A stretch of DNA of 64,000 bases from positions 248,001 to 312,000 of the forward strand of contig NZ_JAAOEN010000003.1 in the NCBI RefSeq assembly GCF_011320225.1, given 5' to 3'. The DNA is from Phytoactinopolyspora limicola (GTDB lineage: Bacteria > Actinomycetota > Actinomycetes > Jiangellales > Jiangellaceae). Below, in pieces: positions 56,086-64,000 of this stretch. The notes beneath the pieces were generated by a model. The model made no database searches. It had not been told where the DNA came from and was given only the letters and a program-made list of their open reading frames with translations. The position numbers and the translations under genes are program-made. The first letter of the stretch is position 1; each line of letters begins with the position of its first letter.

Positions 56086-57461
56086 CCGGCATCTCCTCCC
56101 GCCGGAACCCGCAGCGTGACCACCAGGCCACGATCCGGACCGGGGGTGATCACCAACGTTCCGCCGCACGAGGTCAGGAATTCGGTGGCGATGGCCAGGC
56201 CAAGCCCGGAGCCGGGTACGTCCTGATGGCCCGAACTGCGCCAGAACCGCTCGGTGGCGAGTTCGAGATCGGTGGTGGTGAGACCAGGGCCGTCGTCGTG
56301 CACGGAGATCTCGGCGAATTCACCGCCGTTGGAGACGGTCACCCCCACCGTGCCTCCCACTGGGGAGAACTTCACCGCGTTGTCGAGGATGGCGTCGAAC
56401 GCACTCTCGATCATGATCTCGTCAGCCACCCCGAACACCCGCTCACCATCCCGGAGTGCAAGGGTCACCTCCTGCTCGGCCGAGATCGGCTCCCAGGCGC
56501 GTAACCTGCGCCGCACCAGGTCCTCTAGATCCACCGGCCCCGCCTCGGGCACCGCTTGCTGCCCCCGAGCGAGAAGCAGCAATGCGTCGAGGATCCGCGC
56601 CATCCGCTGCCCTTCCTCCCGCGCCCGATCGGCCTCCTCTGCCCATTCGTCCGGCAGCCCCATCGCGAGATGTTCGATGCGCAGCAAGAGCGCGTTCAGC
56701 GGGTTGCGCAGTTCGTGTGAGGCGTTGGACACGAACTCCTGCTGCCGCTGAACCAGGTGTTCGACCTCTTCAGCCATGCTGTTGAACACCGCGATCATGT
56801 GCCGCAGCTCCGGTGGGCCGGTGGTATCGGAGATCCGGGCCTCCATGTGGCCCTGCCAGATCTCCTTCATCGCCGAATCGACCCGTCGCACCGGCCGTAG
56901 CACCCAGTTGGCCAGCCGGGCGATCAAGAACAAGCTGGCGCCGACGGCGAGTGCACCTCCGAGAGCGAGCAGCAGCCATTGGCGCAATACGTCACGGCTC
57001 AAAGACTCCATGTTCGACGAGGTCACGACGACGCCGATCAGGTCGCCGTCGTCGAGCACCGGTTCGGCCAGGACGAGGTCGGCGAACCGCCATGGCAGCA
57101 CGGTGCGGGGCGCGTCGCCGCGGCGACCGGACAACGCGGTGTGCACCGCATCGATCGCCGCATCGTCGAATGTCGCCGGGGTTATGCCGCTGGTGGCCCA
57201 CACCTGCCCGTCCCGGTCCAACACGGCCGCGCCGATGCCGTAGACCCGCCGGTAGCGCTCGAGCTCCCCTTCGATCACCAGGGGGTCGTCGGTGCGTAAG
57301 GCTTGCCGTGCACTGGTGACGAAATAGCCGGCATCACCGAGCCGGTCGACGAACAGTTCCTGCTGAGCGGCCAGCGAGATACTCCGGCCGTACGCCCCAG
57401 CGAGCACAGCGAACAGCGCGATGAGCGGCACGACGAGGATGACGATCAGGCGAGCGCGCAC
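56082..57461 (-). CDS. sensor histidine kinase (OmpR-class partner)
   Basis: The 459-residue kinase has a first membrane helix (LIVILVVPLIALFAVLAGAY), an extracytoplasmic sensor of about 130 residues, a second helix (WLLLALGGALAVGASLFLIARL), a HAMP segment, a HisKA domain (FVSNASHELRNPLNALLLRI, His in SHELRNP) and an HATPase_c domain (ILDNAVKFSP, DDGPGL, GSGLGLAIATEF). It is encoded after the response regulator and overlaps the TAXI-type binding protein gene. It should sense the ligand of this exoenzyme-transporter cluster. Confidence 0.93.
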   Translation of the reverse strand: MRARLIVILVVPLIALFAVLAGAYGRSISLAAQQELFVDRLGDAGYFVTSARQALRTDDPLVIEGELERYRRVYGIGAAVLDRDGQVWATSGITPATFDDAAIDAVHTALSGRRGDAPRTVLPWRFADLVLAEPVLDDGDLIGVVVTSSNMESLSRDVLRQWLLLALGGALAVGASLFLIARLANWVLRPVRRVDSAMKEIWQGHMEARISDTTGPPELRHMIAVFNSMAEEVEHLVQRQQEFVSNASHELRNPLNALLLRIEHLAMGLPDEWAEEADRAREEGQRMARILDALLLLARGQQAVPEAGPVDLEDLVRRRLRAWEPISAEQEVTLALRDGERVFGVADEIMIESAFDAILDNAVKFSPVGGTVGVTVSNGGEFAEISVHDDGPGLTTTDLELATERFWRSSGHQDVPGSGLGLAIATEFLTSCGGTLVITPGPDRGLVVTLRVPAGGDAG

Positions 57462-57468
57462 CCATCAC

Positions 57469-58140
57469 CTACCCGCTGGCCAGACGGTACCCCACGCCGC
57501 GCACGGTCTCGATCACGTCGTGTTCGCCAAGCTTGCGCCGGATCGAGCCGACATGGACTTCGAGGCTGCGCCCGAGCCCACGCCAGTTGGTCTGCCACAC
57601 CTCACGCAGGATCCGTTCGCGAGGTAGCGCCACCCCGGGGTGGCGCGCCAGCAGCGCCACGACGTCGAACTCCTTCTTGGTCAACGGCACCGACCGTTTG
57701 CCGGCGTACACCAACCGGGACGCGAGGTCGATGTGGACCTCACCCACCCGTACTGGTTCGTCGAGGGCGGTACGCGGCACCTGTGACCGACCGCGCCGGT
57801 TGATGGCTTCCAAGCGGGCCAGCAGCTCGCGCACGTCGTACGGTTTGACGAGGTAGTCGTCCGCGCCGACCTCCAGCCCTTGGATGCGGGAACTGAGCTG
57901 GGATCGGGCCGTCGTCATCACCACCGGCGCGTCGGTCAGCCGGCGCATCCGGCGGCAGAGGTCGAGCCCGTCGACGTCGGGCAGCCCCAGATCCAGGAGG
58001 ATCATGTCGGTCTCGGTGTCAAGCTTGTCCAGCGCGTTGGCGCCGTCCTGGGCCCAGGCGGTTTGGTACCCGGCCCGGTTCAGCACGGCCACGAGGGCGC
58101 TGGCGACGTGAGCATCATCTTCGACGATCAGCAGACGCAC
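57469..58140 (-). CDS. OmpR/PhoB-type response regulator
   Basis: The 223-residue regulator has a receiver domain (RLLIVEDDAHVASALVAVL, Asp in MILLDLGLPDVDG, Lys in DYLVKPYDVREL) and a winged-helix DNA-binding domain (VPLTKKEFDVVALLARHPG, LEVHVGSIRRKL, VRGVGYRLA). The GTG at 58140 is chosen because GGGAGG lies upstream; the longer frame to 58230 lacks a site. It is the first gene of the regulator-kinase-TAXI unit; likely targets are this cluster's own promoters. Confidence 0.94.
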   Translation of the reverse strand: MRLLIVEDDAHVASALVAVLNRAGYQTAWAQDGANALDKLDTETDMILLDLGLPDVDGLDLCRRMRRLTDAPVVMTTARSQLSSRIQGLEVGADDYLVKPYDVRELLARLEAINRRGRSQVPRTALDEPVRVGEVHIDLASRLVYAGKRSVPLTKKEFDVVALLARHPGVALPRERILREVWQTNWRGLGRSLEVHVGSIRRKLGEHDVIETVRGVGYRLASG

Positions 58141-58219
58141 GACGAACCTCCCGACGGTGATAGCAGGCGACCATAGGTCACACCACCCGGCCTGTCGACC
58201 TGGCGCCGCACGCGGCCCG

Positions 58220-58252
58220 GGTCCCGGCACGTTATCAACACGTGCCGGGACC
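58220..58252 (-). terminator. strong terminator hairpin downstream of the M14 peptidase gene
   Basis: A perfect 13-bp stem (GGTCCCGGCACGT with its complement) around a 7-nt loop begins 18 nt after the peptidase stop. It should separate the M14 transcript from the response regulator transcript, whose promoter must then lie in 58141-58219. Confidence 0.7.
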
Positions 58253-58270
58253 GGACCGCACCGCGTCCGG

Positions 58271-60619
58271 CTATTCCGCTGGCGGAGTCACCGACGCGGG
58301 GTTGGCGCACTCGGCGGGATCGTACAGCGCGACCCCGTCCACCAGGTTGGCTCGTGCGGCACCGTCGAGCAGCAACGGCACTACCGTCATCAGCGGCTGA
58401 GCCATAGTGACGAACACGCTGTCCTCGCCCACCTGCTCGGTGACGAGCGGGAACAGCTCCACCGGGCCGGCGATCAGCTCCGCCTGCGCGGCGGTGATCA
58501 CGTAACCGCAAGGCGGTGGGTCCATCACGTCGCCATCTCCCGGCGGATCGTTGTCGGCTCCGAACAGGTAGAACGGCTCGGACTGGTCGGCGCCGACCTG
58601 CTCCTTGTGTAGCGGCGCCGCCGTCACCGCCGCCGCGACCTCCTCCGCACTCTCCCGCTGGAACCGCAGGACACCGTGCATCGTCGCCATCTGTGCGTCC
58701 ACCCGAGCCAGGTGTGGATCTTGACCGGCGGTCTCGGTCAGCATGCCCAGCCCGTGCCGCAGGCCGATGACGTTGCGGCCGATCATCTCGTTCTCGTCAC
58801 CCGGCGACCCAGGATTGGGGCCGTAGAGGCCGACGGTGTACCCGGCGTCTTCGGTGTCCGGCCAGACGAAGTCCTCCACCATCTCCTTGGCCAGCTCACG
58901 TACGGGTTCGTGAACGTTGAGGTTACGTGGCCAGAGGAGTTCCATGTCCGGGTTGCGGCCGCCGGGACGCTCGTGTGCGTCGACGGTGATGTGTGGCGTG
59001 AAGTCCCGCAGCACCCTGGCCATCGCCTGGGCCTCCGGGGTCGTCACGTGCAGATGGTCCCGGTTGGTGTCGACGTCGTCGGCGTTCCGGCGGATGTTCG
59101 CCTCCCGGCCGTCCGGGTTGGCCGTCGGGATGACCAGGACGGTGGTCTCTTCGAGCTGGGCGATCAGCTCGGGGTCGTCGGTGAGGGCGAGGTCGCGCAG
59201 CATCTGCAGGGCCATCTCCCGTGGCGCCGGCTCGTTCCCGTGCTGGGTGCCGATGATCAGCACGCTGGCTCCGTCGGCGATCTCCGCGTCAGCCGGCGGC
59301 GCCGGGTGCCCGAGCCGAACCAGGTGGATCGGGCGGCCCTCCACCGTTTCCCCAACGACGTCGTAGGTCATCCGCTCCGAGGCGGCGTCGACGGCGGCCA
59401 GGAATTCGAGCTCCTCATCATGGCCGGTCCACTGGCTTCCGGCCCGCTCTTCGAACCCGGTCAGCAGTGGGTCGGGATCCGGGAGCGGGAACAGGTCGGC
59501 GGGTGCGCGTGGTGCGCTGGAGCCGCTGGTGCCGACGCCGTACCACGCCCAGTCGTTGACCGACTCGGCGGTCAGGTGCGCCACACCCACCCGGCCGGCG
59601 TGGTGTGCGGAGTCGGACGCCTCGACCAGCCATTCCTCCGGCTCGGCCATACCGTTCGGCCAGATCTTGGCCCGGAGGTTGTCACCCTCGCGTTGCAGCA
59701 CGACGTGGTACCACGCGCCGACCCCGATGGTGTACGGCAGGTCCGCCTCGGCCAGGTTGGTGAACGAGCCGTTCGTGTAGCGGTTGAGTCTGATGCTTCC
59801 GGACCGGCCGTCGAGGTAGTACCCGCTTTCGCTGCCGGCCTCCCCCGTGACGTGGATCGGCAGCTGGAACCGGGTGGCGGTGAACCCATCGGGCAGCTGG
59901 ACCACGGTGCTGACCTCGACGTCTCCGTCGATCCAGCCGTCGGCGCCGGGCACGTCCCAGGTCAGAGCGCGCCGACCGCCGGCCTCGTCCACCTCGTGAC
60001 GCAGCCGGGACGGATCGTGCAACACCGTCCACGAACTGTCCCGCCACTGGGCGGACCATCCTTCAGGTGGGGCGCCGGCGTCGTCGCCGGAAAAGTCGGT
60101 GAAATGCCGGGTGCCGTCGTCGGCGACGACCAACGCGGCGGTCTCGATGTGTTCGTCCCGGGGGCGGTGCCGGTCGGGGTTCGACCCCGGGGTGAACAGC
60201 CGCAGCCGGACGTCGTACTCCCCCGGTTCGGCGGTGCCGGGAACGCTCACCTCGACTGTATTGTCGCCGAGTTCCGCGGTGCCGGAGCCGCTGTCGGCGT
60301 CGAAGGTTTCCCAGTCACCACCCGGGGTGGCCCGGTAGTCGACGACGAACGGCCAGGCGCGGTTGCCGGTAAAGGACACGTCGACGACGTCGCCGGCGTC
60401 GATGGTGGCCGGATCGGTGCTGGTGGGTGCGGTCAGCTCTATAGCCGGCGTGCCGGCCTGCTGGGGCTGCGCCGACGACGCCACGGTACCCGCGCCCATC
60501 AAGAGGGCGCCGACCATGGCAGCGGATACGCCGAGTGCACCGGCCCGCCTGAGCCGGCCCCTGTGGAGCCGGGCACTCGCGGGCGGACCCGCGGCGCTCG
60601 TCATGCTGGTCGTGCTCAT
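58271..60619 (-). CDS. secreted M14 zinc carboxypeptidase with extra beta-rich module
   Basis: The 782-residue protein has a signal peptide (about 1-50, AGALGVSAAMVGALLMGAG). An N-terminal beta domain is followed by a module at ~172-365 homologous to residues ~569-775 of the D-aminoacylase-like protein, then an M14 domain: zinc ligands His460 and Glu463 (TQHGNE), Asn-Arg pair (DTNRDH, 518-522), His549 (VDAHE) and probable catalytic Glu629 (LTETAG). It should trim amino acids from peptides outside the cell. The ATG has GAGGAGG. It is the most upstream gene of the cluster; a strong hairpin follows it. Confidence 0.92.
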   Translation of the reverse strand: MSTTSMTSAAGPPASARLHRGRLRRAGALGVSAAMVGALLMGAGTVASSAQPQQAGTPAIELTAPTSTDPATIDAGDVVDVSFTGNRAWPFVVDYRATPGGDWETFDADSGSGTAELGDNTVEVSVPGTAEPGEYDVRLRLFTPGSNPDRHRPRDEHIETAALVVADDGTRHFTDFSGDDAGAPPEGWSAQWRDSSWTVLHDPSRLRHEVDEAGGRRALTWDVPGADGWIDGDVEVSTVVQLPDGFTATRFQLPIHVTGEAGSESGYYLDGRSGSIRLNRYTNGSFTNLAEADLPYTIGVGAWYHVVLQREGDNLRAKIWPNGMAEPEEWLVEASDSAHHAGRVGVAHLTAESVNDWAWYGVGTSGSSAPRAPADLFPLPDPDPLLTGFEERAGSQWTGHDEELEFLAAVDAASERMTYDVVGETVEGRPIHLVRLGHPAPPADAEIADGASVLIIGTQHGNEPAPREMALQMLRDLALTDDPELIAQLEETTVLVIPTANPDGREANIRRNADDVDTNRDHLHVTTPEAQAMARVLRDFTPHITVDAHERPGGRNPDMELLWPRNLNVHEPVRELAKEMVEDFVWPDTEDAGYTVGLYGPNPGSPGDENEMIGRNVIGLRHGLGMLTETAGQDPHLARVDAQMATMHGVLRFQRESAEEVAAAVTAAPLHKEQVGADQSEPFYLFGADNDPPGDGDVMDPPPCGYVITAAQAELIAGPVELFPLVTEQVGEDSVFVTMAQPLMTVVPLLLDGAARANLVDGVALYDPAECANPASVTPPAE

Positions 60620-61046
60620 CGAACCTCCTCATCGCGGCGTCTATGCCGCTGGGGGGCAGAAGCGTGGGACCACGCAACCAGTCCTGGCTACCTCGGTGAA
60701 CCGGTATTGAGCAGATTCTGAGGTTTTGAGCATTTAGAACCCGCGCGAGTTTGGAAGTCGGCGGGGCTCGCGTGCCCGGGCATGTCAGCTGATCGGCATT
60801 ACCAACGTTGCTCATCAGTCGACGCACAAACCCAGCGCGCTTCCTTCTTCCGCCTCCTTCCGCCTCGCTATCCAGGTGCCCGACCCCACCCCTAGCCGGT
60901 GCCCTAATCGCGGGACCTCTTAGCTTGGCGCTAAGCCTCTGTCGGCTTGTTCGGCTGACTGGTGGGTGGTCTCGCGGCGTGCCGTGAGCGAGGCCGCGGG
61001 CGTCGAACACGAAGACAACGAAGTTAGACCTACCTGACGTGACCGC
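60620..61046. other. intergenic region between M14 peptidase and DUF222 genes
   Basis: This divergent region has no credible gene. It holds a small perfect hairpin (CTTAGC / GCTAAG, 60919-60935) and a short pyrimidine-rich direct repeat (CCTTCCGCCTC near 60850). The promoter of the M14 gene must lie in its left part, but no clear hexamer was picked out. Confidence 0.5.
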
Positions 61047-61076
61047 TTGTGTCACCGCTTGTTGTGGCGATAAAGT
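61047..61076 (+). promoter_or_regulatory. promoter of the DUF222/HNH gene (leaderless)
   Basis: TTGTGT (61047-61052) and TAAAGT (61071-61076) are separated by 18 bp, and the -10 ends 7 nt before the ATG at 61084. This is the clearest promoter in the window and predicts an mRNA starting at the ATG. Confidence 0.6.
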
Positions 61077-61083
61077 CGAACAC

Positions 61084-62412
61084 ATGAACGAGCAGGCGAT
61101 GGGTGGTCCCACGGCAGTGGAAGACCGGGACACGGTGGCTGGTGAGGTCGCGGTGATGGTGTCCCGGCTGGCCGAACTGTCCACCATCGTTGAAGACGAC
61201 GCCGCCCGTATCGATGTGTTGGCTGGGTTGGAGCGGTTGAAAGCCGCCGCCGCGGCAGCGCAGTACGAGGTGATGGTGCGCTTCGCCGAGTCTCAGCGGG
61301 CGGCCCGGCGTGGGATGGGATTTGCTGAGCGGCACGCCACCCGTGGGGTGCCGGAACAGATCGGGCTGGCCACCAGGACCTCACCCTCGGCCGCAGCGCG
61401 TCAGCTGGGCCGGGCCCGGGCGTTGGCCTGTCACCTCCCGGGTACCTTCGCCCTGCTACGCACCGGTGAGATCTCTGAGTTCGCTGCGACGTTCGTGGTG
61501 AATGAGACCTCCCATCTCGCCCCGGAGCAGCGGCGTCAGGTTGATGCCTGCCTAGCCGGTGAGATCACCGGGATCGGGCCGCAGCGGGTTCAACGGTTGG
61601 CCCGGCGCTACGCCATCGAAGCCGATCCGGCCGCCGCGGTCACCCGGGCTTCCCGAGCGCGCAAAGACCGCCGGGTCGGGGTGCGCCCGGCGCCGGACAC
61701 GATGACCGTGTTCTCCGCACTGCTGCCCTGCGAACAAGGGGTCGCCGCCTACGCCGCGTTGCGTCGCCACGCCGACGCGGTGATCGCTGCCGGTGGTGAT
61801 TCCCGCACGCGGGCTCAGGTCATGGCCGACACCCTCGTCGAACGGCTCACCGGGCAGGCCACCGCCGACGCGGTATCCGCCGAGATCGGGCTGGTCATGA
61901 CCGACACCTCGCTGCTCGGCGGTGATGGTGCGGCGGCCGATCTGCTCGGGTCCGGACCCATCCCCGCCGACACCGCCCGAGACATCACCCGCCGCGCCGA
62001 GGATGGCGACGACGAGCGGCGGGCCCGGGTCTTCCTACGACGGTTGTTCACCGACCCGGCCACCGGGGTCGTGGTCGATTGTGACCCTAAACGGCGCCGG
62101 TTCGACGGCACCCTCGCCCGGCTGCTCACCTACCGCGACGGCGGCACCTGCCGCGACCCCTACTGCGACGCACCCATCCGGCACTTCGACCACATCCACC
62201 CCTACACCCACAGCGGGCCCACCACCCCGGCCAACGGGCGAGGAACCTGCGCCCGTGGTAATTACGTCAAACAACAGCCCGGATGGACCATCCGGCTCGT
62301 CGACCCGTACCGGCACACCGTGGAAACCACCACACCCACCGGACACCGATACACCTCACACCCCCCGCCTGCTCCAGGGCACCGGGTCGGCGCCCAACCC
62401 CGCGCCGCCTAG
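61084..62412 (+). CDS. DUF222 / 13E12-repeat family HNH endonuclease
   Basis: The 442-residue protein has an N-terminal helical DUF222 domain (RIDVLAGLERLKAAAAAAQYE, then GMGFAERHATRGV) and a C-terminal HNH nuclease domain (CRDPYCDAPIRHFDHIHPYTHSGPTT in two parts, then NGRGTCARGNYVKQQPGW). The His-Asp-His pair and the Asn/Cys positions are present, so it is probably active. Actinobacteria carry many copies of this repeat family, often as near-identical dispersed genes; the function is unknown. It stands alone, with no partner methylase or transposase. Confidence 0.88.
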   Translation: MNEQAMGGPTAVEDRDTVAGEVAVMVSRLAELSTIVEDDAARIDVLAGLERLKAAAAAAQYEVMVRFAESQRAARRGMGFAERHATRGVPEQIGLATRTSPSAAARQLGRARALACHLPGTFALLRTGEISEFAATFVVNETSHLAPEQRRQVDACLAGEITGIGPQRVQRLARRYAIEADPAAAVTRASRARKDRRVGVRPAPDTMTVFSALLPCEQGVAAYAALRRHADAVIAAGGDSRTRAQVMADTLVERLTGQATADAVSAEIGLVMTDTSLLGGDGAAADLLGSGPIPADTARDITRRAEDGDDERRARVFLRRLFTDPATGVVVDCDPKRRRFDGTLARLLTYRDGGTCRDPYCDAPIRHFDHIHPYTHSGPTTPANGRGTCARGNYVKQQPGWTIRLVDPYRHTVETTTPTGHRYTSHPPPAPGHRVGAQPRAA

Positions 62413-62437
62413 AAGCGTAGCCCTGACCGAACGAGGT

Positions 62438-63424
62438 TCAGCCGCCGTCGCTGTTGCGGTGGTGCTCCAACAGGCGGTGCGCCAGCGCGGTCCCGACATC
62501 GCGTAAAGGTGTGGGCGTGTAGACGAATGTGCTCGGCCCGGCGACTACCTGGAGCAGCGCCAGCCGCTCGCGGACCGGCTCCAGCAGATGGGCCCGCATC
62601 CGGATCTCGTCGTCGGTCTCGTTGACGACCTCGACCGATTCGGCGAACCGCTCCACCACCCACCGCGCATCCTGCGGGACCGCGATGTCCACCACGACGA
62701 CCCGCCGGTTGGCCGTGATCCGCTCGTCGACGTCGACCGGGCGTCGAAACGTCTCTTCGAGCACCAGCACGTCCCGCAGCCCCGACAGAAGGAACGTACC
62801 CGTGCGGTCGTCGTCGAGGCCGGCGTCGAGCTCCCAGCCGCGGCGGGTCTTGGTGAGCCGGTACGGCCAGATCACGTGCTCGCGGATGCCGGGTTGCCAG
62901 GCGCGGGCATACCTGACGCGGACTTTACGGTTGCTCCGCAGTGCCTGCCCAACCGTGGCCACGAGTTCGGCCAGCCACGTGCTCCGCCTGGTGCCGATAC
63001 CCTGCAGCGCGGTAGCCATCAGCGAGTCGAGCGCATCGTCGAGATCGCCGTTGTCCGGCTCGACGGCGAGCAGGTCCTGACCGGCCCGGTAGACCCGGGC
63101 GAGTTCGTCCACCGTGACGTAGTCGGCCCCCACTTCCGCGGTGGAATGCGGGATGGCCGAGACGTATTCGGCCTCGTCCGGCGGGGCGTCGATCCCGTCG
63201 GCATCGTGGAAGCGGATGGTGGACGGTCGACTGATCCGTGGGTAGTACCGCAGCGGCATGTCGGCGGCGTAGTAGACCCGTAGTTCTTCGCGCAGCGCGT
63301 CGGGATCGGTGTCCAGGGAGAGCGCTAACTGAACCAGCGGCAGTCCGTTGGCGTGCATCGACAGCACGTGCAGGGCTCGGGTGACCCGATCGAATCGGCG
63401 GACGTAGACCGGTGGGCCGGTCAC
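62438..63424 (-). CDS. WYL-domain regulator, second of a tandem pair (PafC-like)
   Basis: The 328-residue protein has an N-terminal helix-turn-helix region (VRRFDRVTRALHVLSMHANG) and a WYL-type domain (RKVRVRYARAWQPGIREHVIWPYRL, split) that ends in a WCX-like extension (RWVVERFAESVEVVNETDDEI). The GTG start overlaps the stop of the upstream WYL gene by 4 nt, the same arrangement as pafB-pafC at 1701-3676. It is probably a regulator that forms a heterodimer with its neighbour; targets are unknown. Confidence 0.85.
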   Translation of the reverse strand: MTGPPVYVRRFDRVTRALHVLSMHANGLPLVQLALSLDTDPDALREELRVYYAADMPLRYYPRISRPSTIRFHDADGIDAPPDEAEYVSAIPHSTAEVGADYVTVDELARVYRAGQDLLAVEPDNGDLDDALDSLMATALQGIGTRRSTWLAELVATVGQALRSNRKVRVRYARAWQPGIREHVIWPYRLTKTRRGWELDAGLDDDRTGTFLLSGLRDVLVLEETFRRPVDVDERITANRRVVVVDIAVPQDARWVVERFAESVEVVNETDDEIRMRAHLLEPVRERLALLQVVAGPSTFVYTPTPLRDVGTALAHRLLEHHRNSDGG

Positions 63425-64000
63425 GTCAGCTCCTGCTGGGTGGTGAAGCGTTCGAGTTCGGCGATGATCTCGGCCCGGACCTCATCCGGGCCGACCACTC
63501 GGACCCGGGTGCCCAGCTCGTACAGGCGGGCCCGGAACGCCGCGCGGTGGGTCACATCGATGGTCAGCCGGACGCTGCCGGCCACGTCGTCGCACCGCAG
63601 CGGGCTACCCAGCATCATCTCGACCTGCTGGCGGTGTTCGGGGGCGGTTTCGACGACGACCTCGATCGGCGGGTCGACCGTCCAGGTGATGGGGTTCAGC
63701 TCCTCGTACACCAGGTCATCCGGAACGGTGGCCGTGCCGGGCTGATCGACGACGACGTCGGCCATCCGGTCGGTGACGAACCGCTTGATGGTGGGGTCCG
63801 CGTCCTCATGTCCGACGAGATACCAACCCGACGCTCCCGGATGGATGAGGTGCGGGTGTACTTCCCGCCATCGGTGTTTGTACCGGAAACCGATCAGGCA
63901 ACGGCGCTCGGTGGCGTAGGCGGCTTTGTCCAGGGCATCGTGGCCGGGCCGGTGTGGCTCACTGGTGCGGACCAGCGCGGCGTCGGCGGCCGGTTCCGCA
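63421..64000 (-). CDS. WYL-domain regulator, C-terminal part, cut by the window edge
   Basis: The frame runs off the right edge, so the N-terminal helix-turn-helix is not visible. The seen part starts in the WYL domain (CLIGFRYKHRWREVHPHLI, then GASGWYLVGHEDADPTIKRF) and continues into a WCX-like C-terminal domain (PIEVVVETAPEHRQQVEMML). It overlaps the downstream WYL gene by 4 nt. It is the PafB-like member of this second pair by order. Confidence 0.85.
   Translation of the reverse strand, partial: AEPAADAALVRTSEPHRPGHDALDKAAYATERRCLIGFRYKHRWREVHPHLIHPGASGWYLVGHEDADPTIKRFVTDRMADVVVDQPGTATVPDDLVYEELNPITWTVDPPIEVVVETAPEHRQQVEMMLGSPLRCDDVAGSVRLTIDVTHRAAFRARLYELGTRVRVVGPDEVRAEIIAELERFTTQQELT

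Noticed and set aside
60170-60200. tRNA T-loop-like string (GGTTCGACCCC) near 60180
   Set aside because: It lies inside the M14 coding sequence and no cloverleaf can be completed around it.
60315-61187. Minus-strand frame of 290 codons over the M14 gene start
   Set aside because: It runs through the signal peptide region of the M14 gene in another frame and across the divergent promoters; no domain.

Overview
The window is GC-rich actinobacterial chromosome. The basis is a complete Pup-proteasome locus (arc, dop, pup, prcB, prcA, pafA, pafB, pafC), a phosphatidylinositol phosphate/PIM lipid operon (pgsA, patA, pimA) and strong G/C bias at third codon positions. A Jiangellales/Propionibacteriales-like actinobacterium would fit, but the genus cannot be fixed from sequence alone. 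No rRNA, tRNA, CRISPR array, transposase or prophage was seen.

Layout: (1) 1-18.3 kb, protein quality control. A helicase fragment, tatC, tatA, the pafBC regulators, DUF3866, two FKBP isomerases, pafA, prcA, prcB, pup and dop lie on the minus strand (DUF3866 is +). An oxidoreductase gene and a non-coding island then separate dop from arc. The island holds a 178-bp inverted repeat, a terminator hairpin and tandem copies of the arc 3' end. TrmI, a site-2 protease and a RecB-like nuclease follow. (2) 18.4-27.6 kb: a NarL-type two-component system next to a MacB/FtsX-type exporter, a HAD hydrolase and a giant LuxR ATPase regulator. (3) 27.8-42 kb: PAC2 protein, PIM lipid operon, an EF-G-like protein, a large LPXTG-anchored subtilase, HIT protein, ThrRS and an MreB-like actin. 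(4) 42-46.2 kb: a SEDS glycosyltransferase fused to a class B penicillin-binding protein, preceded by a membrane protein with a degenerate kinase-like domain. (5) 46.3-49 kb: ATP-grasp protein, a low-GC membrane protein and a LOG family protein. (6) 49-60.6 kb: a one-direction cluster with a TRAP-TAXI transporter, two TAXI binding lipoproteins, a secreted D-aminoacylase-like enzyme, a two-component system and a secreted M14 carboxypeptidase. (7) 61-64 kb: a DUF222/HNH protein and a second pair of WYL regulators, the last cut by the window edge.

How the genes work together: regions 1 and 3 are mostly conserved housekeeping. The two most unusual assemblies are region 4 and region 6. Region 4 looks like a compact version of the actinobacterial rodA-pbpA-kinase wall-synthesis cluster, with an actin homologue alongside. 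Region 6 looks like a sense-degrade-import system for peptides or N-acylated D-amino acids. Its two exoenzymes share a homologous ~190-residue module, and one binding protein is translationally coupled to the sensor kinase.

Eleven genes carry a TANNNT -10 hexamer 6-8 nt before the start codon. This suggests widespread leaderless transcription and fixes several starts.
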